The position numbers and the translations under genes were made by a program. From Tetrahymena elliotti 4EA (taxonomy: Eukaryota > Ciliophora > Oligohymenophorea > Hymenostomatida > Tetrahymenidae), in assembly GCA_000231825.2 (NCBI GenBank), contig JH720296.1:806001-870000 (forward strand): 64,000 nt of DNA. Direction: 5' to 3'. How positions within the stretch are numbered: position 1 is the stretch's first letter; every line of letters begins with the position of its first letter. This document shows positions 1-16,800 of this stretch, in pieces. The notes beneath the pieces were generated by a model that did not search any database, was not told the origin of the DNA, and was given only the letters and a program-made list of their open reading frames with translations.

Positions 1-1077
1 TTTTACAATTCCCTCATATAAAATTTTTTAATTTTTAGTAGTAAGCTATTTTGAATAAAAGATTTTAAATAAATTAATATAGGTTAGATTTTTGAGAGTA
101 AATGCTAATATCATAAAAAAAATAATAATTAACTTAAGCAAAGGCAAATCTTTTGACCACAAAATAATAATCAGAAAATAAATATTTGAATTTTGTATTA
201 TTTGTGTCATTGATTAATTTTGGGAGAAAATATATTAAAATTAAAAAAAATAAAACCCCTCTTTGATTCCACCTTTTTTATTGCTTTATTGAATCAAGCT
301 TGAGAGACTGAAAAATTTGTTCTCTTGTTTAATAACTTATGCTAATACATTTATTTTAGTTTCAAAGAAATAGACAATTTTTTTTCTCATAATTTCGGAT
401 TTTTATTTAGTCAGTAGAAAAGAAAGGAATTAGATTTTTATTTTTGCTCAGTTCTAGCTTTAAAGTAAAGTATGATTCTAATAATTTTACTACTGTTGAT
501 TCTTGTAAATTTAATATCAATTATATTAATTTTCTTAATGAAGATGCTAATGCTGACTGATTACTAACTCAACATCAAAAAATTAATTTATAGATTACAA
601 AATTTTTTATTGATTGGAAAATAAACTTAGAATATATAGAAAAAATTTAACATTAAAATCTATAGCAAATTAAAATCAAGGGAGTTAGAAAATATCTGTT
701 TAGAATCCCTTAACATAATTATAGTTTATACTTATGGACTAAATTAATTAAAAAACTTAATCTTACTTAAGAAGTTAATTTTAACGATTATAAAAATTTT
801 ACTTGTCTAATAATTTTATAATTGATAATAATATATCAATTCAAAATATTTGAATAAATTAGTTGTGCTTTTGGTTAAATTTTTTAAATTACTGAAAAAA
901 TAAAATTGAAAAAAAAAAGGTTTTTCTTATAGTCTTATTTTTACATTAAAATAATGAGGAAACTTCTAAGAACAATTAGCATAGTATTAATTTAATATAA
1001 TTACATTCATTTAAAACATTATTTTTTAATTAATTACCATTAAAATTTGGTAGGAATTTGGATAAATTATATTATAA

Positions 1078-1097
1078 TGCATATTAAATTATATGCA
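1078..1097. repeat. Short inverted repeat
   Basis: Two perfect 7-nt arms, TGCATAT and ATATGCA, are separated by six A/T bases. It lies about 30-50 bp before a locally GC-richer island. In DNA this AT-rich, such palindromes can arise by chance, so a role as a protein-binding site or terminator is only a guess. Confidence 0.4.
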
Positions 1098-1129
1098 TTC
1101 GATTATTAATTATTAATAACAGTCTAGAT

Positions 1130-1300
1130 TAAATCAGTTTACATCACCTAATTTTGTAATGATCGATTTATTTCGTAAACGTTCATCTGATGGAATTGAC
1201 AAAAGTGTGTCTGACAAATCTTTTAATGAATTAATAATAATTTGAAATGGGCTATGTCAATCTTGGACTGACACCTTCGGAACAATGAAATTTTAAAATT
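1130..1300 (+). other. GC-richer island: structured RNA or gene relic
   Basis: This stretch is visibly less AT-rich than its surroundings. From an ATG at about 1,159 one frame reads 28 codons with ordinary residue use (MIDLFRKRSSDG...) and ends in TGA; the same frame then continues with ...NGLCQSWTDTFG. The DNA also holds a small hairpin (TGTCA/TGACA arms at about 1,255-1,273), a TGATGGA resembling a snoRNA C box and CTGA strings resembling D boxes. I recognise neither an RNA nor a protein family. It may be a snoRNA-like gene, a small peptide gene or a decayed exon. Confidence 0.25.
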
Positions 1301-2078
1301 CAAAAGAGAATAATTTAAATAATTAATATTTATTATATCAATTTGGTTGTTGAGTAAATTAAATTATAATAGAAGAAAATTTTTAAGGTAATCTACTTTA
1401 TTTTAGAGAAAATTAATTTTGTTTACAACAAATCATTTATATTTTTTATATATTAGTATTGGAAAATTAATCATCTAATTTAAAGCCTAAATAAGAGCTA
1501 AGAAATAAAGACTAGAATGTATATCTCAAACTAATAGTAAACTATTAGCTAGTGGAAATAAATAAAAATAAAATGAATAAAATAATTATCTGATTCATAT
1601 CCATTGTTTTATCTGATAGTTGCGGATTTAAATAAATTTAGATTTTTGATAATAAAATGGAAATAAATACAAAATATATTGGAAAAGTAAATATGATTAA
1701 TAATTTTTTGTCTGCATTAAAAATAATAGATAATACAACTCAATCTTTGTAAAGAGATTAATACATATTATGCATATTCACTAATCGAATAATTGATTGA
1801 TATAAGCTGCTTCTCTTAATCATTCAAGTAAGAAATTCAAAAAAAATAAATAAGCAGAATACTCAAAAAGCATTTGAAAAATTTTATAATAATCAAATTA
1901 AAAATAAATACACAAATAGTCCAAAACAGCAATTAAGAAAAAGATAATAAATAAATAATTATTAATCACACTAATAACGCAAGATAAAAAAAAATAAGCT
2001 TTTGATTGCTTATTATCTGATCAAATTCAAGTATAAAACATTCATTAAATAATACGAAAAATCTCAATATTATCCAAA

Positions 2079-2531
2079 ATGGGAACTTGCTTTGGTATCA
2101 ATTCAAATGAAGACAATAATCTAAATTTAAAACCAATATCTAGGACTGCTTCCTAATCAACTAATGCTACTTGCGTTAGCTAGGTTTCTCTAAATAGTAA
2201 TAACCTAAGTAAGCAGGCAGTGAAAAGATACATTCACAAAAACAAGCGCTCTAAAGTCGCTTACTTTCATGAAAATCCAACTTTAAAACCTCTAATATGC
2301 AATAAATTATATAAATAAAGAAAACCCGATGCTATTGAAAAAATGCTAGCTGCATAATAAATAGATTGCAGTGAATAGCATGGAAATCTACCTCTATGCA
2401 AATCATAAGTCTTGTTAAATTCTTAACCACAAAGCATCGTAATTAACAACATTGAATATCCTAACAAGCGAAATAGCAGGATTGGCTTTAGAAAGAGATC
2501 AAGCTCTGTGATAGTAAAGCCTTTAAATTGA
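2079..2531 (+). CDS. Small basic protein with N-terminal lipidation signal
   Basis: Single exon of 150 codons plus TGA with no intron. The protein starts MGTCFG: Gly2 fits N-myristoylation, and Cys4 next to it fits palmitoylation, so it is probably tethered to a membrane. The body has no hydrophobic segment. It is rich in Lys, Arg, Ser and Gln and ends in a basic stretch (RIGFRKRSSSVIVKPLN), which could strengthen binding to acidic lipids. The start is fixed by the MG motif and by the lack of good coding sequence upstream. I do not recognise the family. Base composition is less AT-rich than the flanks, as expected for a real ciliate exon. The next gene is convergent. Confidence 0.75.
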
Positions 2532-2684
2532 ATAACCAGAAACAATATTTCATCTCATTAACTACTTACTCTTAAACATTCTTACTATTATATTAATATT
2601 ATATTAAAATTATATTTAAAATATCTTAAATTATTTCATATTTAAGGTACTCACTAATTCACTCACTTAAACAAAAAAAAACAA

Positions 2685-2703
2685 GCAAACAAACAAACAA
2701 CCA
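2685..2703. repeat. (CAAA)n simple repeat
   Basis: About five tandem copies of CAAA/AAAC downstream of the small lipidated-protein gene, in the 3' flank. No function is inferred. Confidence 0.6.
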
Positions 2704-2752
2704 AACTACTTAATAAACAACCAATCCAAACCAAACTATTTAATAAATTAAT

Positions 2753-3140
2753 TCAATAGAAATGTAAAATTTTTTAAAGTATTCTTCTTTCTTATTTCTT
2801 AAATAATTAATATTGTTGATACCTATATTTTTTGTCTTATTGTATATATTCTTAATTATAAAAATAAATTTCCTCAATACTTTCTTTGTCTTCTCTTTAT
2901 TTCTTAATATTTTGCAAACAATTGCTTTCTTTATACCAATCTTACTAATTTGTTCCATAAGTTTGATTACAATCTATCATTTACATTAAAATGCATAAAT
3001 ATTTACTCACATATTATTGCTCTTTATTTTTGTTCAATAGAAGAATTACATTTACATTTTTTAGATCAAGTTGACTTTTTTCATCAGTTTTTCTTCTAAA
3101 ATTCTAATTGATTTTCAATTCAAATATGAAATTTCTTTCT
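2753..3140 (-). other. Open frame downstream of kinase, possible extra exon
   Basis: Read with TAA/TAG as Gln, this strand stays open for about 125 codons (…NRERNFIFELKINQNF… to …RRILQKILHFY, then TGA). The composition (Lys, Gln, Asn, Glu) resembles real exons here. There is no convincing start codon near its 5' end. A classical splice acceptor (AATTTTAG) sits inside it, so it could be an alternative 3' exon of the kinase gene or a separate small gene. The kinase model ends cleanly at 3,442 without it. In DNA this poor in TGA, such a frame can also occur by chance. Confidence 0.25.
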
Positions 3141-3441
3141 CTATTTTCCAAAGATAAATTTATGGATGGGTTCAATACACCAATTCAAAAGATAAATTAA
3201 TTAAATTAATTGATACCTTAAAGATATATTATTTTAAGTAGTTAAACATAAATAAATATACATCAAATGTAATATCTTTTTATACTAGTGTCTACATTTT
3301 AGTTGAGGGTGATAGAATAAATCATATTTCAACACTTATTCATTTTATTTTTATTTTTGCTTTATTATGTTATAATAGAATTGATTTTTAATATTGGCAT
3401 TTTTTAAGAATAAATAATTGAGTCTAAACAAAAAATGAGAT

Positions 3442-6970
<3,529 letters not shown>

Positions 6971-7619
6971 AATCCCAGGTACTTTAATATTTCTTTGCAA
7001 TTTTTTATGTGTAAATGTTCTTGAATTTGTTTTGGATATATTTACAATGATCTTAAAATTAAATAAGGAATATTAAAAAAGTAAATCAACTTATTAAAAT
7101 TAACAAAAAACTTTTTGCAGTTTAAAGTTTTCATTCAATATTTTTAAACTGATTGAATGACACTCTAAAATAAATATTACAACTAACTTTGAAAAAAAAA
7201 TCAAAATTATTTTTTAGCGTACATTTACATGCACAAAAACAAAGAAAAAAGAAATCTATTAATTTTCATCCAAATTAATTTAATCATCTCACTTTTATTT
7301 TTTCAAGTCTAAAAAAGTCTACTATTAATAATTCAATTGGCTATTAACAAGCTTGGAAGCAAAATGGTTATTTTTAATCATTATTTCTTTTTTAATTTTA
7401 AATGTGATAAAAAATTTACTGATTGAATTGGTTTATTGTATGTCATAATTTCTCCAAATGTAATTGCAACAGATGTATTTTATTAAGCAAATAATAATTG
7501 ATGAGATATTCTTTATCAGATTTGTTTAAAAACGTATTATGCATTTTGTATCTTTTATTGTTAAATAATTAATATTTAATTGATTGATTTTTTGTGCAGA
7601 TATTTTAACTAAAAATAAA
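6971..7619. other. Divergent promoter region
   Basis: This separates the divergent kinase (-) and thioredoxin-fold (+) genes. The part next to the kinase (to about 7,050) is open in the kinase frame and may be 5' coding or leader. The rest is AT-rich with no recognisable motif. Confidence 0.5.
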
Positions 7620-9964
7620 ATGAAAATATCTCTTTTTATATTTTTAATTGCAAGTCTTGTTTTTGCATAAAATTAACATAATAGATAAGATGGTATTCTT
7701 ACTTCTTATTTGCAACTTAAAGAAAAGCTCTCTTAGTCTTCTAAATTCTTAGCCATGGTTGTGATTGCAGGAAAATCTTGTGAAAATTGTGAAAAAGCTC
7801 AATTCATATTTTAGCAATATAAATTTAACATGGAGGGATATGTCAATAGCTACTATATGGATTGTGATTAAATGTGGGATTAAGTATTTGAGAGAGAACA
7901 TTTTGCAGCTTGTGATCCTAAAAATTCTAACATTTGGCCAATAGTTTAGTTCTTTAGACCTAAAACTGATAATGTTGATCAGAATGAAAGTGATGATTAC
8001 ACTAAACGCTCACCAGAGGTGATTCATTACAAAGATGCAGTTTCAGAAAATAGACTAATAGATTATTCTAAAACAATCATGCCAATATTTGCATAAGAAG
8101 TCAGAAATGAGCAGCAAATATAAAAATAATTGGAGAGTAAAACTTTACAAAATAAAGTTATGCTCTTTGTGAAGGAAAATGAAGAAATACCTCACTATTT
8201 CAAAGCATTAACTTCTCATTTTAGATATAAAATCCATGTAATAAAATTATTATGAATAAAAATAAAATAAATTCTTTTTTTATAAAAGTTTTGCATTGTA
8301 ATAGCTGATTAAGATTTACTTGATTAATATAAAATTGAAGACACACCTTCAATTATATCATTTAGATTTATGAGATAAAAATAAAACTATAAATAAGAAG
8401 TTTATGTAGGTCCTAAAAGAATCTAGTCTGCTATCTCATTTTTCAAAAAGTATTCCTCTGGTGTTGAAAAGAAAGAAGAAAATTTGACATATAAACCCAA
8501 AACAGATAGCAGAAAGTACAATATAACAATGATTAGTGATTTTAGAGATATCACAAATTATTTTAATAGTGATTAAGGAATTCTAATTTATTTACTTACT
8601 GAATAAACTTCATCAGATGATATTTCATTTGAAGGTCTAGAATAAATATAAAAATATTAAACTTTTATTGCCAATTTTAAGTAATTTTTTTAGCAAAAAT
8701 ATTTGGAACTTTTTAATGAAAGATAGATATTAACAAAATAATTTTTGAAATAAAATTAGGACTTATATAGATTAGATTTTAATTTACAAGTTTTAGAAGA
8801 ATGAAGTGATAGCAGAGTAGGAATAATTCTTTAGCACGAATAAATTTAATGACCAAGAAGATCATTTGTTATTCTATCCAACTGGAAATAAAAATATAAA
8901 TTAGTTTTTTAGAGTTAGAGCTAAGGTTTCAAAAAAATAAATGATTGCTGAAATATTTTCTTTGCTGGAAAATAAAGAAGATCTTTTGGATGAAGAAGCA
9001 ATATAGCATTACATTTAGCATGCCTTCAGAACTAATAGAATTGCCACAAGTCTTTTCATAGATACTAAAGATAAATAATCCTAAGAAATACTCTTTGTAT
9101 TAAGATATATATCAAATTAAAAAAAGTTTAGGGATTGCACAAGTTTTGGTGTTTATAAAGATATAAGTGAATAAAATAGATAGAACTATTAGATTGAAAA
9201 ACTTCCTTTTATTGTTTCTTTCTTACACCCTGTTGGTGAGAAAAATTCTCTTTAAACAGCTGTTTATGATTCTGCTCCTAATTATTCTTATCTGTAATTT
9301 TATTTAATATTTTTTAATTTCGTGGGAATTATTATGAAGTCAAAAACACAACAAATAAGTGCCCTCGAATATATTCAAGCTAAAATATTTTAAAACATTA
9401 GAGCTTTACATAATTACTTGAGCTAGCTGTGCTTCTCTAAAGAGAAAGAGAAAATAGAATCAGTCTTAATAGTAGAGACTAATAATTAATAAAGTTTTGA
9501 TAAACACTGTGGAAACGGAGAAGAGTGCTTTATTGCTTTCTTGGATTACACTCGTGAAAATAAATTTAAGATTGAATTAGATCTTTTTAAAACTGTATCT
9601 GAAAAGCTTAGAAACTAAAAAGGAGTAAATTGGGTTTATATAGATGGAAGATGTCATAAGTAACTATTAAAAAGAATAAATCTTTCTGATCAAGACATGC
9701 CATATCTTATGTACTATAACTCTAAAAATTGGAGGTAAAAATTTAATTTAAGTAGAACTCATTTTTAATTTGTTTTTTTCTTCATTAATCAATTGTAGGT
9801 ATAAAGTTATGGAAGAAAGTTTTGTTTTTTAGAATATGGTAAATTTTTCATAAAAACTTGCTGGTAAAAAAAATAAAAAGACTGGTTTATCAAAACTAGA
9901 TGATGCTATTGATATAGATGAAAAAGACTGTGAGCTTCAAAGATAAAGAAAGTATGACCTTTGA
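7620..9964 (+). CDS. Secreted thioredoxin-fold (PDI-like) protein
   Basis: Four exons (7620..8237, 8289..8680, 8760..9734, 9799..9964) give 716 residues; all splice phases agree. The N-terminus is a signal peptide (MKISLFIFLIASLVFAQ). A first thioredoxin-like domain has the redox pair Cys-Glu-Asn-Cys in VVIAGKSCENCEKAQ, at about residues 50-65. A second thioredoxin-like unit lacking CXXC follows (…FCIVIADQDLLDQYKIEDTPSIISF…). This fits a protein disulfide isomerase-like oxidoreductase of the secretory pathway with one active site and degenerate partner domains. The C-terminus is basic and ends KYDL; that is not a standard KDEL signal. There is a moderately hydrophobic run around YLQFYLIFFNFVGIIM, but it is not a convincing membrane anchor. 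The exact family is not identified. Confidence 0.75.
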
Positions 9965-10884
9965 AGGATGATTTTAATATTTCATATTATTAATAAATCA
10001 AATCTTTCTTTAAAATCTATCTTTTAATTTGAAAAATGTAAAATATTTTCAATGTGGATTTGTGAAAAAATTTTTACTTATTTTTCTACTTTGATATTAA
10101 TTAAGATTGTAAATTTTTATCAAAATTTAAAATAATAATACCATTTTATTTTTTTTAACAATAATTTTAAAGTTAATTAATATAGAAAATTTTTAATTCA
10201 AAAAATGATTTAGTATTTAATATTCTATTTTACTCTAAATAATCAAATAAATATCCAAATTAGTAATAATTCTTAATAAGTCATTTTTATTTTAAAGCAA
10301 GATAATAAATGATAAATATAGATATGACTAAAATTCAAAGGACTAATACGGGCAAACATTAAAGACATAAATAAAATTATTAGATAAATAAATAAGAATA
10401 TGAATGAATAGTAATGTGATTGATTAAATGGTGATTAATTTTTAATAAATGAGCTTTCAAATTCACTTTTTATTATTCACTTTGTGATTTTTATTTTAGA
10501 GTTATCATAAAAAACACTTTATTAGAAAATATTTATTATCTGAAGAAATCGAAAGGAGTAAATTTTTAATTTCATAGAAGAACACAATGAATGAGTGATA
10601 GCTGATGAATGAAAAATGTAAAAAATAAAAATGAAATAGAAGAATAAAATAATTTAAGTTATTTATTAAATTTTTAAAAATATAACTACATAATGATAAT
10701 CAATAAATGTTTTAGAACATCATAGTTTTTTAAACTAATAAATATCACTTCTATATACATATTTTTTTACTTTTGGATTGAATGATTAAAAATCCCTGAT
10801 TGGTTGATTGCTTGCTTTTTACTTGTTAGTTTATGTTACTAGTTTTATTTAGATGATTTTAGTATGTTAGTTGATTGTTTATTT
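9965..10884. other. Convergent intergenic region
   Basis: Two convergent genes end here. The sequence is very AT-rich with many TGA codons in every frame. I see no gene, repeat array or RNA in it. Confidence 0.6.
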
Positions 10885-13800
10885 TCAGATGGTTGATAAA
10901 AACCTCTTTAGGTAGTCTCTGCATCTAACATTTTTATCTGCATCTAAAAATTTAAAAGTGACTTTATTATTACTTTTATCTGATTAGGTAAATTTTTAAG
11001 GAAGTTTGTAAACAGTTCCAAATCTTTAGAAAAGATCTTCTTGGATTTATTTAGTCTTTAGTCTTTCATAGTATGATTATTTTTCTAGTAAGAATTCCCA
11101 ATTATGCTATTCTATTTTTTTAATCTATTGATTTAGCAATTCGTAAAACTTCTTCTCAAATTTGTTACATTTATCTTGACTAGAATAAAAGCCTATTGAT
11201 GGATTTTCTTCATAGATTTTTATTTCATAATCTCTGTATTATATTGGGAGATCATTGTTGTTGAATTTAGGTAGGATAAACTTTTTTGCAATTAAGAAAT
11301 TAAGTTTACCATATGCTAGGTCTTTTTTTAAAAAGTCTACGACACAGGAATTTTTATAAAAGTTAGATGGATGAATGTGTGATCTTAAAAAGTAATATGA
11401 GGCTTCACAATCACTTTCTAAGCCTAAAATATAGCATTTTTCTTAGTCTATCTCAAACATACCAATATTATATTTTTTTAAAAATATTAAAAAATTAGGA
11501 TAGCTCTTTCCAACTGAAAGGTCACTAATGTTTAATTAATCAGTATCACTTTGGAAAGATTTATCAGTGAATTATATATTAGCCTCACTAAATAATTCCA
11601 TCACTTAACTTAAAGGAACATTTATAGTTTTAATTTTTATTCTCCTAGATGTCTCTTCAATAACTCCAAAAATTTAATTATAAATATCCTCTCTTTCGTT
11701 TTCTGGGCAGCCTAAATTTAAAGTTAGTATCAAACCACTTTTTATCTGAATTTCAAAGCCCAATTAATATATTTTTTTGTATTAAATATACCTTCTTATA
11801 TCTGCAGTATATATTTTCTCAAGAAGTTTTAGTTGTATCAGCAATTATTTATTATTTTAATGAATTAATTATTATTAGTACTAAGTTAAACCCTTAATAT
11901 CAAGTCTAATATTATCTTTACTAGACAATATTATATTTTCAAGAGTTTCTTATATCTCTAAGATGACATTTTCAACCTCAGATTACACACATTTTATGGA
12001 AATTACTATTACTTGCTAAGACTCATTTTAGTTATAATTATCTTCTTCTTCAGCTTCTTCTCTCTTTTTTAGTTTATTTTCTTTAATACTTTTATAGAAA
12101 TTATACTTCCTTTGGTCACTGCATTTATTTATATCTTCATTAGGTTTCATACTTTAATCACCTTTTTATTAAAAAAATAATAAATAAAATTCAGTTGTTA
12201 TTTTTTATTTAATAAATTTACAATAAAATAGTTAGATTTTAACTTTATTTGCTGACTTAGAAACATACTACTCTTTTAATCCAAAGAGTATATTTTTCAT
12301 ATCAATATTTGGAAAGATAAACCCATAAGCATTAAAAAATCTTTCTAAATATTTTTTAAATTCTCTTTTAGTGCTATCTTAAATTGTTTCAAAAGAGTGC
12401 AGACTAAAATTCACCTTTCCATATCTTTTATTATTTTCTGTGCCAATAAAATATTTTTGCTTATCTCTACCATTCCATTATTAAATGTGTTTATCAAATA
12501 AAACCTCTACATCAATATGTGAAACATCATAATAGACAAAAGATTAAGCTTCTAAAAATATAGACATTTTACATTTAAAAAAATCTTTAATTTATTCCTT
12601 TTTTTAATGTATTTCAGAAGTTTCTTTGGCAGATATGAAAAAAGAATCTCCAGAAAACAATTTATTATTCATTAATTTCTTTAAGACCTCTTACTATTCA
12701 TAATCCTACTTACTCAAAATATCTTTTGAGATTAGCAAAGGATTTTTTAATTCTATTTTTCTATTTATTATTAAAAAAAGAATAAACAATTATTGCTTTT
12801 AAAAACAATTTTTGACATAAAATAAGAGTAAACATCAAGCAATCAATTATTTAACAAAAAAATAAATTACCCAACTAAGTATTCATAAACTTTAGTTTAC
12901 TTTAAATTGAAATCTTTAAGCTCTCCCAAGTATTTTTATTTAACTTTGAACAGAGTATAATTATTTATGATGTAATCAATAGATCTTTTTTGTTGGTTTG
13001 AATCAGAATCATTGAATTGTACAGAGACTTCAGCATTTTTATCATCTCCTTCAATATTCAAAATAGTAATTTTTAATTATTTGCATAACTTTAAAACAAG
13101 CATAAGTGATTTAATTTTTAATTTTTAATTTTATTTAATATTATATTCTTCAATTTGCTCTACTTCTTCTTGCTTTTTATAATTTTTTCTTGGGGCTTCA
13201 GGTTTATCATCTTCCTATTATCTATATTTTTTATTACTATTAGAATAATTATTATTACTATTACTATTAGTATAATTGTTATTGTTGTTGTTGTTGTAAT
13301 TATTATTATCGTTTTAATTAAATCTGTCGTTTTTCTATCTATAATTTTATTAGTTATTTGTATACCTTTAATTGTCTCTCTGCTTTTATTGATAACAGTT
13401 ATTATTTTATTTATCAGATTTATCATTTACATTTTTTTTATCTTTTATTATTTCTTTTCTCATGGGATTAACGCCTGCCAAAGTTTCATCAAGGTCAACT
13501 TAATCTAGATGTTAATATTAGAATTCTTAATAATCATAATTTTAATTTTAATCTTATTGTAGATTTTCTTAACGATTACCTTTATTGTTTCTACTTCCTC
13601 TCATTTGATTAGATTCCTAATTATTTTTTTCATAATTATTTTACTCATTTAATTTTTCACTCCTATTACCTCTTAAATTCTAACTTTGTTACTCTTAATT
13701 GTTATTTTCATCGTTATTAGCTCTTTTCTTATATTTCCTTCTCTAGTATTAGTCATTTTCGTTTTAATTATTTTCAACTTATTCTTCTAAATTATTTTAA

Positions 13801-16800
13801 TTTTAATTTTAGTTTTCTCCTTAGTCTTCTTCTTAGTAGTTATTATTTTAGTTCTAACTTGCCCTGGTGCCTCTTCCTGTATTTCTTTTATTTTCATTTT
13901 AATTTTGGTTTTCGGTTGGGTCATCTTCTTATTAGTTGTTATTAAAGTTCTAACTTTATCGTGTTCCTCTTCCTGCATTTCTTTTATTTTCGTTTTAATT
14001 TTCGTTTTAAGTTTAATCTTCTTCTTATTCGTGATAATTATAATTCTAATTTTATCTTGTACCTCTTCCTTCACTTCTTTTATGGTAAACTTCTTTTTCT
14101 TCTTCTTGATCTTCTTGAAAATCTTGTTACTATTAATTATAATTGTTTCTTTAGCCATAGGACTTTTACTAATTATAGCCATTCCCTTTATAATTATCAC
14201 TTCTTTGACCTCTACCATTATTTTCTTAGTGATCATTATTCTTATTCTTATAACCATCATTTTTTTAATCTCTGTTCTAATAATTTGAATTTTATTATTC
14301 TTCTCTTTATTAATAGTTATTTGTTCTTTAATTCCCTGCACCTTTATTTTTTTTATTTTAATATTCCTCTACCCCTTGATGGGAAGAATCTTTTTCTTCC
14401 CCATTACTAAACCTTGTACCTCTACCATTTGATTCTTTCTTATATTATTAGTTTATATAGCCATCATTTTGCTGATCTCTTGAATTATAATTATTATTTT
14501 TGTTTTAAAAGTTATCTTAGTTGTTTGAGTGATTTTCATACTTTTAATTATTCTCATTTAGTTTTATAAAACCATTATTAGTTCTTTACCTATTACCTCT
14601 TTAATTAGTTGCTTAAGGTTAAGAATCATCATCTTGTCTTTTCTTATATTTCCTTTTTTAATATTGTTCTTGTTCTTAAATTTCTACCTCTGATTCTTTT
14701 CTCTTTCCTCTATTTTCTTCTTCCTACTTTTGATTTTTCTATTCTTAATCTTCTTCTTATACGTTCCTTTGTTTATATATCCTTCTACCTACCTACACCT
14801 ACTCTTGATCTTGCTCCTCAGATAAATTAGATAAAATTTAATTATTATTTTAATCCTGATTTCTATTTCTATGATTATTTTAATTTGATTCATTTTGACT
14901 AAATACTATTTCTGGTTAATCATTTTTATCATTCTCATTAACTTCATCCGAAATTTATTCTTATGATTAATTTGAATCATTAGAGCTGTTTTGATCATTA
15001 TTCGGATTATTTTCTTTTTACTCTTCTATTTATTACTATTAATTCTATGATTTTCTCTCATATTTAATTTCTTACTTTTTTTTGTATTATGTTTTGTTAT
15101 TATTTTATTAAACATTTTGTTATGAGGGGAATTTCCTTTCATACTCAACTTTCTAATTTTTGTTTAAAGCTTATTTTTAATTATTGTTTTCTTAAGCATT
15201 TTAATTTTGAGCTCTCTTTTTTTTTCCTTTATACTCATCTACTTCTGGTATAATATCTTGTAATAAATTATTTTTATTTTATTCATTAACTCTTTCTGTT
15301 GAGGTATTTTAAGTATGCTCAGATACATACTCTTTTTTAGGCTAATTTTTTAATTTTTCGTTTTATTTTAAATCAAACTTCGGTTTTGGTTTTTTTGAAT
15401 CATAATCACTTTTTTTGAAATAAGAAAGAATATAAATATTTTCAAATTTTAAATGAGTTAGTTAGTTACCTGGAAGTATTTGTGTGTAAAAAAGTTTAGA
15501 ACTACTAATTTTATGTCTTTTTTCTAATAAATATTTTAAAATAATTACAAATAGCTAAATTAAAAGTTAAATCAAATTTACTCATATTAATCTTTTATCA
15601 TGTTCTTTTATGCAATTTTCTTTTGAGAAATATCAACTGTTGGCTAAAACCCACCTTCAGGATTGTCATCATCTTAATCTCTTAAATCTTAATCAGCTTA
15701 AATATTTTAATTATATTATGCTTCATTTTAATCAATAATATTAGTTTTCTCAATTGCTTGTTAATTTCTTTGACTTTCTTAAAGAATTAGATCATTTTCA
15801 TTGATAAATTTTTATTATATACTTTAGTTTTATTATTTCTACTACTCTTCTTTTGCTTTGATCATAGACTTATCTTCTAATATCTCACTTTAGTTGATAT
15901 TATTTTATGAATTTATCAAAGTAACACACCCTTTAAAATTTTATTCTTCCTTACTCATAGATTTTAGTTAAACAGTCTAAGAGTGGCTTGAATCTAGATA
16001 ATCACTTATCAAAGTTCTAAATTATTTTTTCTTTTCATCTGTAGTTTATGGTTTGTGGTATACAAATAGAGGAAGGTAATCTTCAGATTAGTTTTTATAA
16101 AAATCTTTATACTTCTCATCATGATATTCTTTGAGCTTCTTTACAATATTTGAATCTAAAGATATATTTTCTAGTTTATTTTTAAAATGATTATTTGTGT
16201 ATGGGTAGTGCTCAAGATTACTAAATTTTTATATCATTAACTATTCAACTACAAGATCATCAATATGAGTTTCTGTCAGTTCTTATGATTTGCGAAAGGG
16301 TAAAATAATTAACTTTAAATTCACCAATTCTTCTTTTAAAAATTAATCTATTTTGCCTTTATCAGCATTATTTTTATATGAAAATGTTAATGTCTTTTTT
16401 TCTATTTGGCATTCATTATTAGGAAAATTTATTCTAAAGTAATTTGTAGCGATAATTGGAATAATGTAATGTGGATTATCTGGAATTTTAAACTCACAAA
16501 ACTTTTATTAGACTTTATTTTTACTACTCTAGATTGACTTCATCTTAGCAATTAAACTTAAAAATGGCTTCTATTATTTTAATGATTGTGCTTTTTGGTT
16601 ACTTTTATATGATATATTTCTTGTTTAGAATTCAATCAGATTTCAACCTTTTTTGTTAATTTAAAATATTATTAGTTAGTTAGAATATAATTTGATTGTC
16701 TCATAGATTCTTACTCTTTTAACAAATTCACATATTCTTGAGACACATATTTCTTTTCTATGTGTTTTATCTTAGAGAACTTGATTCATATATCATTTTA

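Larger units (their letters stand above)
1..2078. other. AT-rich non-coding stretch
   Basis: I can support no gene here. Frames are short and broken by TGA in both strands. Two exceptions stand out and are listed separately: a perfect inverted repeat at 1,078-1,097 and a less AT-rich island at about 1,130-1,300. The last part (about 1,750-2,078) is the 5' flank of the small gene at 2,079. Confidence 0.6.
2532..3441. other. Convergent intergenic region
   Basis: This lies between the tail of the small + strand gene and the tail of the - strand kinase. It includes a CAAA simple repeat at about 2,685-2,703 and an open - strand frame (2,753-3,140) listed separately. Confidence 0.5.

Noticed and set aside
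13155..14830. Several + strand hydrophobic frames under the standard code (e.g. 13,155-13,508; 13,905-14,288; 13,961-14,410)
   Set aside because: They are antisense images of the Asn/Gln/Arg/Lys-rich - strand exon; Asn and Lys codons read backwards give Ile, Val, Leu and Phe. The - strand frame is open for kilobases and splices coherently.
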